Origin: Burkholderiales bacterium PBB6 | GTDB taxonomy: Bacteria; Pseudomonadota; Gammaproteobacteria; Burkholderiales; Burkholderiaceae_C | Assembly (NCBI GenBank): GCA_002255925.1 | Contig: NKIH01000001.1 | Location: forward strand, 620,001-684,000 | Reading direction: 5' to 3' | DNA length: 64,000 nt | Shown here: in pieces, positions 1 to 8,242 of the stretch | How positions within the stretch are numbered: the first letter of the stretch is position 1 | Layout: every line of letters starts with the position of its first letter | The notes under the pieces: generated by a model | Databases searched by the model: none | The model's input: only the letters and a program-made list of their open reading frames with translations | What the model was told of the DNA's origin: nothing | Program-made: the position numbers and the translations under genes

Positions 1-13
1 AGGGGCCGTGAGC

Positions 14-907
14 ATGGCGCGGCGGCAGCTTCGCGGTGAAAGGGCGGTGGCTGTGCTGACTGCCCTGTTCGCCTTGTGCTGCGCCTTGCTGCTTGCCGCG
101 CCCTCGGCACGCGCCATGGACACCCTCGACGACCGCTCGTTGTCGGGTGTGACGGGCCGCGACGGCGTGAACTTCAACCTGCACGGTTTTGCGCTGTCGG
201 GCACTGCGTCGCTGACCTACACCGCGCCGAACGGCCACAGCCTGCAGCTGTCGGACTTCGCGATCTCGCGCAGCGACGACATCGACCAACTCTTCACTGA
301 CCCCTACAGCCTGCAGGTGCGACAGCGCGCTGGCGGGGCTGACTTGATCGACATTGCCTTTCCCCTCAACGCCGCGGGCCTGGCGCGCTGGCAGTTCGCC
401 GCCGATGTCTTCACCACCGCCGATGGCCAGACCATCCAGGGCGGCGCGCTGGTGCTGCAGGACCTGGCGTTTTACAGCGGCGGCCTGCAGATCAGCACGC
501 CGGCGCAGGCCAACACCGAGGGCGTGGCCTTTGGCCTGGGGCTGAACCTGCAACTCGGCGCGCTGGCGCTGCGCCCCCAGGGCCGCAACAGCACCGCGGG
601 CGAGATGCGCCTCAGCGGCCTGAAGCTGGCCGGTGTGCGCGAAGACGGCAGCTGGTCCGGCCAACCCTGGGCGCTGGCTGATGTGCGCCAGCAACCCGGC
701 CTGCTGCACGCCATCACCGATGCCAAGGGCCCGGCGCTGCAGCTGCTGGTGGACTGGCCCACCGCGGGTGCCACGGCGCCCCTGGCCGGCTTGTCGATCG
801 ACAACGTGCGCTTCGGGGTGGATGCCTCGGCGGTGGACCTGGGCGGTGCCCGCATCGGTTCGATGCAGATCCAGTTTCTCGACGTGCGGCTGCGCCCGTC
901 GAACTGA
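14..907 (+). CDS. Secreted DUF6160/FilA-like protein with LDD...VTGRDG motif
   Basis: Exported protein of about 297 residues, function unknown. Residues 1-34 form a Sec signal peptide (Arg-rich start, long Leu/Ala core, ARA cleavage site). The motif LDDRSLSGVTGRDG follows directly at 38-51. The rest is Gly/Ala/Leu-rich with alternating polar and hydrophobic residues, suggesting beta structure. I chose ATG 14 because AGGGG at 1-5 is 8 nt upstream; GTG at 8 would be too close. The motif recalls DUF6160 and the proteins labelled 'putative pilus system protein FilA' in Acinetobacter; that link is from memory. It is followed 7 bp later by a smaller motif-bearing gene and then a C39 peptidase, so a shared processing or assembly pathway is plausible. 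The window starts just upstream, so a preceding operon member may exist. Confidence 0.75.
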   Translation: MARRQLRGERAVAVLTALFALCCALLLAAPSARAMDTLDDRSLSGVTGRDGVNFNLHGFALSGTASLTYTAPNGHSLQLSDFAISRSDDIDQLFTDPYSLQVRQRAGGADLIDIAFPLNAAGLARWQFAADVFTTADGQTIQGGALVLQDLAFYSGGLQISTPAQANTEGVAFGLGLNLQLGALALRPQGRNSTAGEMRLSGLKLAGVREDGSWSGQPWALADVRQQPGLLHAITDAKGPALQLLVDWPTAGATAPLAGLSIDNVRFGVDASAVDLGGARIGSMQIQFLDVRLRPSN

Positions 908-914
908 GGCGATC

Positions 915-1430
915 GTGGTCGGCGTGTCTGCGTTGTTCTTCGGTGCCCGGTTGCGTCGCCATGCCCTCGGCCTCGGCTTGGCGGCGCTGGGCTTGCTGGC
1001 GCTGCTCGCCGCCTGCCCGGCGTGTGCCGCCACGCAGGCGCTGGACGACGATGCGCTCGCTGGCGTGAGCGGTGCCGGCATCTCGCTCAGTGGCCACCTG
1101 GTGCTCAACGGCGGCCTGCTGGACGGCCAGCCGCTGCGCCCGAACCTGCAGGCCGGTTTCCAGAACGACGGCGTGACCACCTGGCTGGTGCTGCACGGCC
1201 TGGGCGGCGTGATGGACTGGCACACGCTGACGCTGAATGTGCGCACCCGCGCCAACGGCAGTGATTATCTCGACATCGGCCTGCCGCAGTGGGTGTCCTT
1301 CGATCAATTCGGTTTTCGGGCATTGGCTGCGCAGGCCGACCCGAACGCCCCGGTGGCTGCCCATTACGGCGGCCTGTTGTTGAACGGCACGCTGCAGATG
1401 CAGGGCCATGTCTATCTTTGGGCGCGTTGA
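915..1430 (+). CDS. Small secreted protein with LDDDALAGVSGAG motif
   Basis: Exported protein of about 171 residues, no known function. GTG 915 is taken as start because GAGG overlapping the previous stop lies 5 nt upstream; GTG 924 is the alternative. An ORF in this frame continues upstream inside the preceding gene but has no sensible N-terminus. Residues 1-39 look like a signal peptide with Ala/Leu core and CAA cleavage region. The motif LDDDALAGVSGAG (43-55) follows, matching the upstream gene in position and spacing. The remainder is short and beta-rich (LVLNGGLLDG, LLLNGTLQMQG). Paralogy to the preceding gene is inferred from architecture, since overall sequence similarity is weak. It sits 21 bp before the C39 peptidase gene, probably in one transcript. 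Confidence 0.65.
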   Translation: MVGVSALFFGARLRRHALGLGLAALGLLALLAACPACAATQALDDDALAGVSGAGISLSGHLVLNGGLLDGQPLRPNLQAGFQNDGVTTWLVLHGLGGVMDWHTLTLNVRTRANGSDYLDIGLPQWVSFDQFGFRALAAQADPNAPVAAHYGGLLLNGTLQMQGHVYLWAR

Positions 1431-1451
1431 GCGCAGGCCGGTCACCTGATC

Positions 1452-2219
1452 ATGTGGATGTTGTTTCTCGGCCCCCTGGCCACCTTGATCGCCGGCTCCG
1501 CCGTGGTCTCCCAGAACGAGCCGGTCGAGCAGCCGCCCGAGCAGCTGATGCTGCCGATGCAGGTGGTGGCGGGTGGCTCGGCCGGTGAGCCTGTGCGCAT
1601 CAAGCCGCTGTCGGAGTTCAAGTACCAGCACATCGTCCGCCAGGCCTATGACTACAGCTGCGGCTCGGCCGCGCTGACCACGGTGCTGCGCTATCACCTG
1701 GGTTATGACGTGACCGAGCAGCAGGCGATGGAAGGCATGCTGGCCTTTGGCGAGCGCGAGAAGATCGTCGAGCGCCGCGGCTTCTCGCTGCTCGACATGA
1801 AGCGTTACGCCGCCTCGCTGGGCAGCAACAGCGCGGGCTTCAAGGCCGAGATCAGTGACCTGCGCAAGCTTGACCAGCCGGCCATCGTGCCGATCGACTT
1901 CGCCGGCTTCAAGCATTTCGTGGTGTTTCGCGGCATTCGTGACGAGAAGGTCTTTCTCGCCGATCCGTCCGCCGGCCACATCGTGTTTTCTGTCAGCGAG
2001 TTCGAAGCCCTCTGGGATCGCAACACGCTGTTCCTCATCTATCCCGCCAAAGACCGCCCTCCGGTGGCGAGCCAGCTGGCGCTCTCCGACCGCGAACTGG
2101 GCGTGATCGACCCTGACCTGGTGCGCGAGCCTGCCCGGCTGCGCCCGCCCGAACGCAACGAGGCCCTGGAGCGCGCTGTCCAGACCGGCCTTGGCAACCT
2201 CTTCTTCCGACGTCCATGA
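1452..2219 (+). CDS. C39-family (bacteriocin-processing type) cysteine peptidase, stand-alone
   Basis: Papain-like C39 peptidase of 255 residues without an ABC transporter. C39 domains normally cleave leader peptides after double-glycine-type sites. The catalytic Cys is C70 in YDYSCGSAALTTVL; the His is H155 in FKHFVVFRG; the Asp is D171 in FLADPS. This order and spacing fit the family. Residues 1-20 are hydrophobic (signal peptide or anchor), so the domain probably works in the periplasm. That differs from C39 domains of bacteriocin exporters, which are cytoplasmic. After about residue 200 comes a Pro/Arg/Glu-rich tail. The stop overlaps the next start by 4 bp (ATGA), indicating translational coupling to the beta-barrel gene. 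The two upstream secreted proteins carry double-glycine-like motifs and are candidate substrates (inference). It resembles Acinetobacter peptidases annotated FilB. Confidence 0.85.
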   Translation: MWMLFLGPLATLIAGSAVVSQNEPVEQPPEQLMLPMQVVAGGSAGEPVRIKPLSEFKYQHIVRQAYDYSCGSAALTTVLRYHLGYDVTEQQAMEGMLAFGEREKIVERRGFSLLDMKRYAASLGSNSAGFKAEISDLRKLDQPAIVPIDFAGFKHFVVFRGIRDEKVFLADPSAGHIVFSVSEFEALWDRNTLFLIYPAKDRPPVASQLALSDRELGVIDPDLVREPARLRPPERNEALERAVQTGLGNLFFRRP

Positions 2220-3268
2220 CCATGACCACCACCCGCCACCCCGCCCGCCACCCCGCCCACAACACCGTTGTTCTGTCCCTCGGCCGCATCACCGTGGCCG
2301 CCCTGCTGGCCGCCGCCGCCGGCGCCGCGCATGCGCAATCAACCCCGGCACCCGACGCGGCCCGCGAAGCCCTGAAGGCCCGCGATGGCGACGTCAGCCA
2401 GGCCAGCCTGCTGAAGGAAACGCTGAGCCAGGCCGAGAAGCAGTACTCGCTGCTGAAGACCGGCAAGCTGTCGCTGAACTACGACCTCGGTTATGCGTAC
2501 GTTGGCACCGAGACGCTGAACGTGAAGTTCACCGACAGCACGCTGACGCTGTTCAACATCCAGAACACGCGCTCACACACCCTCACCAACACCATCTCGG
2601 CCGACTACGGCCTGCGCGACAACCTGACGGTGACGGGCAGCCTGCCGCTGATCAGCCGTTACTCGCAGTCCGACACCTTCGGCGGCCTGTCGCACGGCCT
2701 GGGTGACCTGGCCGTGGGCGCGCGGTATCAGCCCTTCGAGCTCTCACGCGATGGCGCCGCCATCACCACCACCGCCACGCTGCGCCTGCCCACCGGCCGC
2801 AGCCCGTTCAACACCATCGCCAGCCAGAACCTGGCCACCGGCTCCGGCTTCACCAGCCTGACGCTGGGCCTGAACGCCTCGAAGGTGCTGGACCCGGTCG
2901 CGCTCTTCGGCTCGGTCAACACCACGCTGGCGCTGCCGGCCAAGCATCTGAGCCAGGAGCGCGACGGCGTCACGCTGAGCGAGGTCCGCCCGGGCCCGAG
3001 CATCGGCTTCGGCCTGGGCTTTGCGTATGCGCTGTCGTACAGCGTGTCGACCACTATTTCGCTGCAGGAAACCATTTCCAGCCGCACCACGCTGCGCTTC
3101 AAGGACGGCACGTCGTCACGCACCGCCACCCAGACCTCGGCGAGCCTGAACATGGGCCTGGGCGTGCGTGTGTCTCCCAAGACCACGGTGAACCTGACGG
3201 CCGGCCTTGGCCTGACGTCCGACTCGCCGGACTTCACCCTGTCGATGAACATGCCGCTGGCGTTCTGA
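2216..3268 (+). CDS. Outer-membrane beta-barrel protein (transporter/phenol MetA-pathway-like)
   Basis: Predicted outer-membrane barrel of 350 residues. It has a long N-terminus with a signal peptide ending near AAGAAHAQ (residue ~41), then a short Ala/Glu/Lys-rich periplasmic helix, LLKETLSQAEKQYSLLKTGK. From about residue 82 it shows alternating amphipathic strands typical of a barrel (SLNYDLGYAYVG, ADYGLRDNLTVTGSLPL, LGDLAVGARY), ending in Phe (MNMPLAF), the usual C-terminal signature for BAM insertion. Strand style resembles the 'MetA-pathway of phenol degradation' barrel family, though substrate cannot be read from sequence. The start ATG overlaps the C39 peptidase stop by 4 bp; ATG 2222 is an alternative. 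It is followed 10 bp later by a FadL-type porin gene. Confidence 0.75.
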   Translation: MTMTTTRHPARHPAHNTVVLSLGRITVAALLAAAAGAAHAQSTPAPDAAREALKARDGDVSQASLLKETLSQAEKQYSLLKTGKLSLNYDLGYAYVGTETLNVKFTDSTLTLFNIQNTRSHTLTNTISADYGLRDNLTVTGSLPLISRYSQSDTFGGLSHGLGDLAVGARYQPFELSRDGAAITTTATLRLPTGRSPFNTIASQNLATGSGFTSLTLGLNASKVLDPVALFGSVNTTLALPAKHLSQERDGVTLSEVRPGPSIGFGLGFAYALSYSVSTTISLQETISSRTTLRFKDGTSSRTATQTSASLNMGLGVRVSPKTTVNLTAGLGLTSDSPDFTLSMNMPLAF

Positions 3269-3278
3269 CGAGGCTGTG

Positions 3279-4898
3279 ATGTTGCGACCCCTGCGTCCCC
3301 CGGGCGTGCTGCCGTGTGTGCTGTTGTGTGTACTCACGCTAGCCGCCTCCGCACCCGCCCAAGCCGCCTTGACCGACAACCTGGCCACCAGCCCGGTGGC
3401 CATGTCGCTGGGCAATGCGGTGACGGCCGATCCGTCGGGGCACGACGCCGTCCACTTCAACCCGGCCGGCCTGACGCGCCTGAGCGGCAAGGTGAAATCC
3501 GACACCTTCTTCGGCGCCAAGCTGCGGGTGTTCAGCACCTTCCACCAGCCCGACGGCTTCGACATCGGGGGCTTCAAGGAAGACCCGGTGAACGGTTTGA
3601 CGTCGAGTGGCAATGCCCAGTCGATCTTCCTGCCCATCGTCGGCTCGCCCAAGGCGCGGCTGCCGGTGGCAGTGGCGGCGGGCCTGGGCTTCTCGTTCAA
3701 CGAGCCCGGCTCGCCGTGGACCTTCGCCACATCCACCTACGTGCCGCAGGCTGTGGGCATCGACCGCACGCGTGATCCGGACGATCCGGCCCGTTTCCAG
3801 GGCCGCAAGGTGGTGATCCAGCGGCTGGTGTATGCCTCGCCGTCGGTGGCCTACAAGTTCTCCGACACGCTGAGCATCGGTGTGGGCGTGCCGATCGCGC
3901 ACCAGGGCTTTGCGCTGGACACCGACATGCGCTTCCCCAACCAGCTCATCGGCATCATGGGCGAGTTGCAGAACGCCTGGTGCGGCGACAACGGCAACCC
4001 GGTGGACACGTTTTTCCTCGGCCTCTGCGGTGGTGGCAAGGACGGGCGACTGAACCCCTTCAAGCGCGCCGGCAACATGAGCTTCGAGGCCACCGCGCCA
4101 GCCGACCCGACGCTGAACATCGGCGTGCTCTGGGAGCCCGCCGACTGGCTGGGCCTGGGCGCCGTGTACCAGGGCGGCTCGAAGACGGTGCTGACCGGCC
4201 GATACCACTTCCATGCCGATCCGATGTTCCGCAAGTTCGTCGAGGGCATGTACGCCTCGCTGCTGGGCCCGGTGGCAGGGGCCACCTTTGGTTTCCCGAC
4301 CGAGATTCCGGAGGACCAGGGCGGCAACATGACCATGGTGCTGCCGTTCCCTGCGCACGTGCAGCTGGGTGCCAAGATCAAGCCGCACCCGCGCGTGCAG
4401 CTGAATGTGGATGCGATGTGGACCGACTGGGGCCAGTGGAACCAGCTGACCTTCCAGTTCGACCAGAACGTCAAGCTGCTGGAAATGGCGCGGTTGTTCG
4501 GCCAGGCCGACCCGAGCAAGCTGGTGATTCCGCGCGGCTACAAAAGCCGCTGGCATTACGGCGTGGGCCTGCAGGTGGCGGTCACGCCCAAGCTCAAGCT
4601 GCGCATGGGTTATGAGCCGCGCAAGAGCTCGGTGCCCACCGACAAGATCGACCTGATCGCGCCGATGCCCGACCTGACCATCCGCAGCGTGGGCGCCAGC
4701 TACACCGCCGACAGCGGCACCCGCATCGACTTCGGTGCCAGCGTCACCAACGGCCACTACGACGTGCCGGCCAATACCAGCTGCAACCTCAACTGCACCA
4801 ACTTCTTCAACGTCATCTACAACCCGTACGCCGGGCTGGACGTCAGCGGCGGCATCCGCATCCGCTACGCCGGAGTGACGATCACCAAGCCTTTTTAG
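3279..4898 (+). CDS. OmpP1/FadL-family outer membrane protein
   Basis: Outer-membrane protein of 539 residues related to FadL/OmpP1 (hydrophobic-compound or fatty-acid channels). A signal peptide ends near APAQA (residue ~29). It is followed by the characteristic N-terminal segment with TSPVAMSLGNAVTADPSG and HFNPAGLTRL; the Asn-Pro-Ala-Gly element is a FadL hallmark. The body has alternating strands and large loops, one containing Cys pairs (WCGDNG...GLCGGG). It ends in ITKPF with terminal Phe. ATG 3279 is preferred over GTG 3276, which is immediately adjacent. Larger than E. coli FadL (about 446 residues) because of extended loops. Fil-like loci in other bacteria also carry OmpP1/FadL-type members, as I recall, so it may be a structural part of that system rather than a fatty-acid importer. 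Confidence 0.8.
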   Translation: MLRPLRPPGVLPCVLLCVLTLAASAPAQAALTDNLATSPVAMSLGNAVTADPSGHDAVHFNPAGLTRLSGKVKSDTFFGAKLRVFSTFHQPDGFDIGGFKEDPVNGLTSSGNAQSIFLPIVGSPKARLPVAVAAGLGFSFNEPGSPWTFATSTYVPQAVGIDRTRDPDDPARFQGRKVVIQRLVYASPSVAYKFSDTLSIGVGVPIAHQGFALDTDMRFPNQLIGIMGELQNAWCGDNGNPVDTFFLGLCGGGKDGRLNPFKRAGNMSFEATAPADPTLNIGVLWEPADWLGLGAVYQGGSKTVLTGRYHFHADPMFRKFVEGMYASLLGPVAGATFGFPTEIPEDQGGNMTMVLPFPAHVQLGAKIKPHPRVQLNVDAMWTDWGQWNQLTFQFDQNVKLLEMARLFGQADPSKLVIPRGYKSRWHYGVGLQVAVTPKLKLRMGYEPRKSSVPTDKIDLIAPMPDLTIRSVGASYTADSGTRIDFGASVTNGHYDVPANTSCNLNCTNFFNVIYNPYAGLDVSGGIRIRYAGVTITKPF

Positions 4899-4920
4899 AG
4901 CCTTCCTGAAGGACCTCGCC

Positions 4921-5532
4921 GTGCCCTTGTCTTTTCTCATTTCCCGCCTGGCCCCAACCCGTGGCCGCACGATCTTGGCGGTGGCCTGCTTGATGACGAG
5001 CACCTTGCTGCAGGCGCAAACCGCACCTGCAGCGCCGGCCCAGGCCGCCGTTGCGGCGGTGCCGCCCGCCAAGCAGGTACTGATCGACCGCATCCTGGCG
5101 CTGTGGCACCCCGAAGCGGTGGCCATGGTGATGGTGCAGCGCCCGGCGGCCGATGCCGTGCAGCAGGCGCGCATCGCGCTGCAGGGGCGGGTGTCGGCCG
5201 AGAAACGCGACGCCACCGTGAAGGACATCGCCGTGGACGCACAGCGCTATGTGGACGAGGCCACGCCGCTGGCGCAGGCGGCGGTGCGCCGGCAGTTGCC
5301 GCGCACCGTGGTTCCGATGTTGGCCGAGAACTTCTCTGAGGACGAGCTGCGCCAGCTGCTGGCGATGCTGGAATCCCCGGTCAAGCAGAAGTTCGAGCAA
5401 TGGGTGCCGAAGCTGGAGCGGGCGCTGGGTGAAAAGACCGCCGAAGATGCCGGCGCCACCATCCAGCCCAAGCTCGACACCATGAAGCAGGCGATTGCCG
5501 TGAAGCTGCGCGCTGCGTCGATGGTGCCCTGA
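4921..5532 (+). CDS. DUF2059 domain-containing secreted protein
   Basis: Exported protein of 203 residues starting at GTG 4921, with AAGGA 8 nt upstream. Residues 1-36 form a signal peptide (RTILAVACLMTSTLLQAQ) followed by an Ala/Pro-rich linker to about residue 45. The rest is helical: AKQVLIDRILAL, then YVDEATPLAQAAVRRQLPRTVVPMLAENFSEDELRQLLAMLESPVKQKF. The sequence (PxLAENFSxDELRQLxxxLESPxxxKF) is the diagnostic core of DUF2059, a helical periplasmic domain of unknown function. The gene is 22 bp after the FadL-like gene and ends 32 bp before a convergent gene, so it probably closes the operon. No catalytic residues are recognisable. Confidence 0.75.
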   Translation: MPLSFLISRLAPTRGRTILAVACLMTSTLLQAQTAPAAPAQAAVAAVPPAKQVLIDRILALWHPEAVAMVMVQRPAADAVQQARIALQGRVSAEKRDATVKDIAVDAQRYVDEATPLAQAAVRRQLPRTVVPMLAENFSEDELRQLLAMLESPVKQKFEQWVPKLERALGEKTAEDAGATIQPKLDTMKQAIAVKLRAASMVP

Positions 5533-5564
5533 GGCCTCAGGCCACCGTCATCCAGCGGCAGCGT

Positions 5565-6083
5565 TCAGCTCTTCTTGCCGGCGGATGGCGGCAGCGGCAG
5601 GCCGAACAAGGGCAGGCCGAGCACCGGCATGGCCAGCGGCAGCGCAGGCACGAACGCCAGGGTGGCCGCCAGCGTCACCGTGGCCGTCACGCTGGCCTGC
5701 ACGCCCTGCGTAGCGGCAAATCCGTGCAGGGCCAGCGCCTGGCGTTCCAGCCTTGCGGCCTCCTGGGCAGCGCGGGCGGGGTCATTCAGCAGGTCGGCCG
5801 TGTTGCTCCGCGCTGGAAGGCTCTCAAGGGTGTGCAGCGCCTGGCCTTGGGCCAGCGCGATGAGTGCGGCGGGGTCGAGGCCCGCGCCGCTGACCTGCGC
5901 CAATTCGAGGTCATTGAGGCGTTCCGCGCTACGGGCCGGTGGGCTGGCCAGCAGGCACGCGGCGGCGCCCAGCAGGGGCAGGCACCAGAGCAGGCGTGCG
6001 GAAGAGGGGGTCGGGGTAGATGCAAGCGCGGGCAGGGCGCTGGCCCGGCGCATGGCAGGGACGGAGCGGGAAGGGGTGGTCAT
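5565..6083 (-). CDS. Secreted protein with LNDLELAQVSGAG motif, unknown function
   Basis: Protein of 172 residues on the minus strand, convergent with the preceding operon. A long N-terminus (1-30, Ser/Pro/Ala/Arg-rich) precedes a hydrophobic core (LLWCLPLLGAAACLLA) and an ARSA cleavage site near residue 53. Directly after comes LNDLELAQVSGAG (56-68), the same post-signal motif as the two genes at the start of the window. It is closest of the three to the class II bacteriocin double-glycine leader pattern (Leu at -12, Glu at -8, Leu at -7, Val at -4, Gly-Ala at -2/-1). The middle is helical and Ala/Gln-rich. The C-terminus is hydrophobic (LAATLAFVPALPLAMPVLGLPLFGLPLPP), perhaps membrane-associating. 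No family recognised with certainty; the gene call rests on signal peptide, motif and locus context. Confidence 0.6.
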   Translation of the reverse strand: MTTPSRSVPAMRRASALPALASTPTPSSARLLWCLPLLGAAACLLASPPARSAERLNDLELAQVSGAGLDPAALIALAQGQALHTLESLPARSNTADLLNDPARAAQEAARLERQALALHGFAATQGVQASVTATVTLAATLAFVPALPLAMPVLGLPLFGLPLPPSAGKKS

Positions 6084-6550
6084 GGCAATGTCCTTGACGA
6101 GGTCGATGCCGCGCCCGGGTGGACGCCGCTGTCATCGATATCGGCCAGCCCTTGCTGCGACTGAAGGCACGCCCGTGCTCGCCCCTGTTGGCACGCCTGA
6201 GGCCGCGCACGTGGATAATCAGCCGCTGGCCCAGCATCCGGGCCTCCAACGCCGACCTGACATGTCCACCCGCATCCCGCTCCGCACCGTTGCCACCGCC
6301 TGCGCCCCGCGCCGGGCGCATGGGCGTGCGTCAGCCGGCTGGCCGGCCTGCCCGACGCTGTCCGGGCGATGGCGACCGTCGATCACGGGTTGAACCAGAC
6401 CGTGGCCCACCCACCGCCCGACCGGGGCGCCAGGGTGCCGGCAGCGGTGTCACGGGTGCGAGCCACGCACCGGAAATATCCAACGGGCCGCGGTGCCATG
6501 CTGTCTTCAGGCAGCCCCCGGCGGCCCCCTGCGCAAGAACGAGGTGTTCC
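6084..6550. other. 467-bp gene-free stretch before trpG
   Basis: I see no convincing gene here. The frame of trpG stays open back to 6119, but the upstream translation is Pro/Arg/Ala-rich without a recognisable fold, and the trpG family starts at 6551. A GATAAT box at 6214-6219 with TTGGCA at 6188-6193 resembles a plus-strand promoter, but the 20-bp spacer is too long for confidence. The stretch must hold the promoter for the divergent minus-strand gene, and probably one for trpG. No Trp-rich leader peptide or trpE remnant is visible. Confidence 0.4.
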
Positions 6551-7150
6551 ATGCTGTTGATGATCGACAACTACGATTCCTTCACTTTCAACCTGGTCCA
6601 GTACTTCTCTGAGCTGGGTGAAGAGGTGCGGGTGTTCCGCAACGACGAAATCACGCTGGAGGGCATTGCCGCGCTGCAGCCCGACCAGCTGGTGCTCTCT
6701 CCGGGGCCGTGCTCGCCCGCCGAAGCCGGCATCTGCGTGCCGGCCATCCAGGCCTTCACCGGCAAGCTGCCCATCCTCGGCGTGTGCCTGGGCCACCAGA
6801 GCATCGGCGCGGCCCTGGGTGGCAAGATCGTCCGGGCGCGCACCCAGATGCACGGCAAGACCAGCGAGATCCAGGCCGACGGGCAGGGCGTGTACGCCGG
6901 CCTGCCGGAACGCTTCACGGTGATCCGCTACCACTCGCTGGTGATCGAGGAGGCCACCATGCCCGACGTGCTGCAGGTCACCTCGCGCTCGGAAGACGGT
7001 GAAGTCATGGGCGTGCGCCACCGCGAACTGGCCGGCACCGCCACGCCGCTGGAGGGGGTGCAGTACCACCCGGAGTCGATCCTGAGTGAGCACGGCCATG
7101 CGCTGCTGCGCAACTTCCTGGCGATGAGCCGCGTGGGGGGGGCCGCATGA
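6551..7150 (+). CDS. trpG: Anthranilate synthase component II (glutamine amidotransferase)
   Basis: Glutaminase subunit that supplies ammonia to TrpE for anthranilate synthesis, the first committed step of tryptophan biosynthesis. It has 199 residues, usual for the family. Features: N-terminal [19 protein letters not shown]; oxyanion region [12 protein letters not shown]; nucleophile C79 in [10 protein letters not shown]; His173/Glu175 of the triad in VQYHPES. ATG 6551 is chosen because family members begin at this segment and AGGTG lies just upstream; the longer open frame is not conserved-looking. The stop overlaps the ltaE start (ATGA at 7147-7150). TrpG may also serve PabB for folate synthesis, as in other bacteria with a single trpG. 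trpE is not directly upstream. Confidence 0.95.
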   Translation: MLLMIDNYDSFTFNLVQYFSELGEEVRVFRNDEITLEGIAALQPDQLVLSPGPCSPAEAGICVPAIQAFTGKLPILGVCLGHQSIGAALGGKIVRARTQMHGKTSEIQADGQGVYAGLPERFTVIRYHSLVIEEATMPDVLQVTSRSEDGEVMGVRHRELAGTATPLEGVQYHPESILSEHGHALLRNFLAMSRVGGAA

Positions 7151-8223
7151 CCATCGACCTGCGCAGCGATACCGTCACCCGCCCCACCGCGGCCATGCGC
7201 GAAGCCATGCTGCGCGCCGAGGTGGGCGACGACGTGTTTGGCGATGACCCCACGGTGAAGGCGCTGCAGACCCGCCTGGCGGAGGCGCTGGGCTTCGAGG
7301 CGGCACTCTTCATGCCGACCGGCACGCAGAGCAACCTGTGCGCCTTGCTGGCCCATTGCCAGCGTGGCGATGAATACATCGTTGGCCAGCTGGCCCACAC
7401 CTACCGCTATGAAGGCGGTGGTGCGGCGGTGCTGGGCAGCATCCAGCCGCAGCCGCTGGCCCAGGCCGCTGACGGCACTATGGCGCTGGCCGACATCGCT
7501 GCTGCCATCAAGCCCGACGACCCGCATTTCGCGCGTACCCGCCTGCTGTGCCTGGAGAACACCTGGAACGGCCACCCGATGCCGCAGGCCTGGCTGCTGG
7601 CCGCCACTGACCTGGCGCGCCAGCACGACCTGGCCGCGCATCTGGACGGCGCCCGGGTCTTCAACGCTGCGGCGCACCTGGCTGGCTCCGGCGGCGATGT
7701 GTGGGCGGCTGCCCGCGAGATCGTCCGGCCGTTTGACAGCGTGTCCGTCTGCCTGAGCAAAGGCCTGGGCGCACCCGTCGGCTCGGTGCTGTGCGGCTCG
7801 GCCGCGCTGATCAAGCAGGCACACCGGGTGCGCAAGATGGTGGGCGGCGGCATGCGGCAGGTGGGCGTGCTGGCTGCGGCCGGCTTGCATGCGCTCGACC
7901 ACCACGTGAACCGCCTGGCCGATGACCACGCGCTGGCCCAGCGCCTGGCCAGCGGCCTGCAGGGCGTGCCCGGCATCAGCGTGCGCTCGGCCCAGACCAA
8001 CATCGTGTTCGTTGACGTGGCCGACGGCCGTGGCGCTGATCTGCTGGCGTATCTGGCCGGGCAGGGCATCCTCGCCACCGGCCTGATCGGCCTGCGCTTC
8101 GTCACCCACCTGGATGTGGACGCCGCGGGCATCGACCGCACCGTGGCGGCTGTGCGCGAGTTCTTCGCTGCGCCGGCTTCAACTGCCCCCGCCGCCCCGG
8201 CCGTGTCGCGCGCCCCCTATTGA
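7147..8223 (+). CDS. ltaE: Low-specificity L-threonine aldolase
   Basis: PLP enzyme (fold type I, 358 residues) that cleaves L-threonine or L-allo-threonine to glycine and acetaldehyde; related enzymes act on phenylserine-type substrates. Visible signatures: [12 protein letters not shown] at the N-terminus; [36 protein letters not shown] with PLP-binding Asp167 and Arg170; Schiff-base Lys205 in [15 protein letters not shown]. The last 15 or so residues ([15 protein letters not shown]) are a variable tail. It overlaps trpG by 4 bp and is followed 19 bp later by trpD, so it is co-transcribed with the trp genes. That placement is unusual; glycine/acetaldehyde metabolism has no obvious link to tryptophan synthesis. 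Confidence 0.93.
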   Translation: MTIDLRSDTVTRPTAAMREAMLRAEVGDDVFGDDPTVKALQTRLAEALGFEAALFMPTGTQSNLCALLAHCQRGDEYIVGQLAHTYRYEGGGAAVLGSIQPQPLAQAADGTMALADIAAAIKPDDPHFARTRLLCLENTWNGHPMPQAWLLAATDLARQHDLAAHLDGARVFNAAAHLAGSGGDVWAAAREIVRPFDSVSVCLSKGLGAPVGSVLCGSAALIKQAHRVRKMVGGGMRQVGVLAAAGLHALDHHVNRLADDHALAQRLASGLQGVPGISVRSAQTNIVFVDVADGRGADLLAYLAGQGILATGLIGLRFVTHLDVDAAGIDRTVAAVREFFAAPASTAPAAPAVSRAPY

Positions 8224-8242
8224 TTGCCCTGGAGACCTGGGA

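Noticed and set aside
3339-5228. Minus-strand open frame of 629 codons opposite the FadL-like gene
   Set aside because: His/Arg/Val-rich shadow of the plus-strand gene, no signal peptide or family motif, and the plus strand has clear outer-membrane signatures.
6119-6550. N-terminal extension of trpG or a hidden gene in the gap
   Set aside because: The frame is open only because of high GC; the translation has no amidotransferase or other recognisable features, and TrpG proteins start at [11 protein letters not shown].
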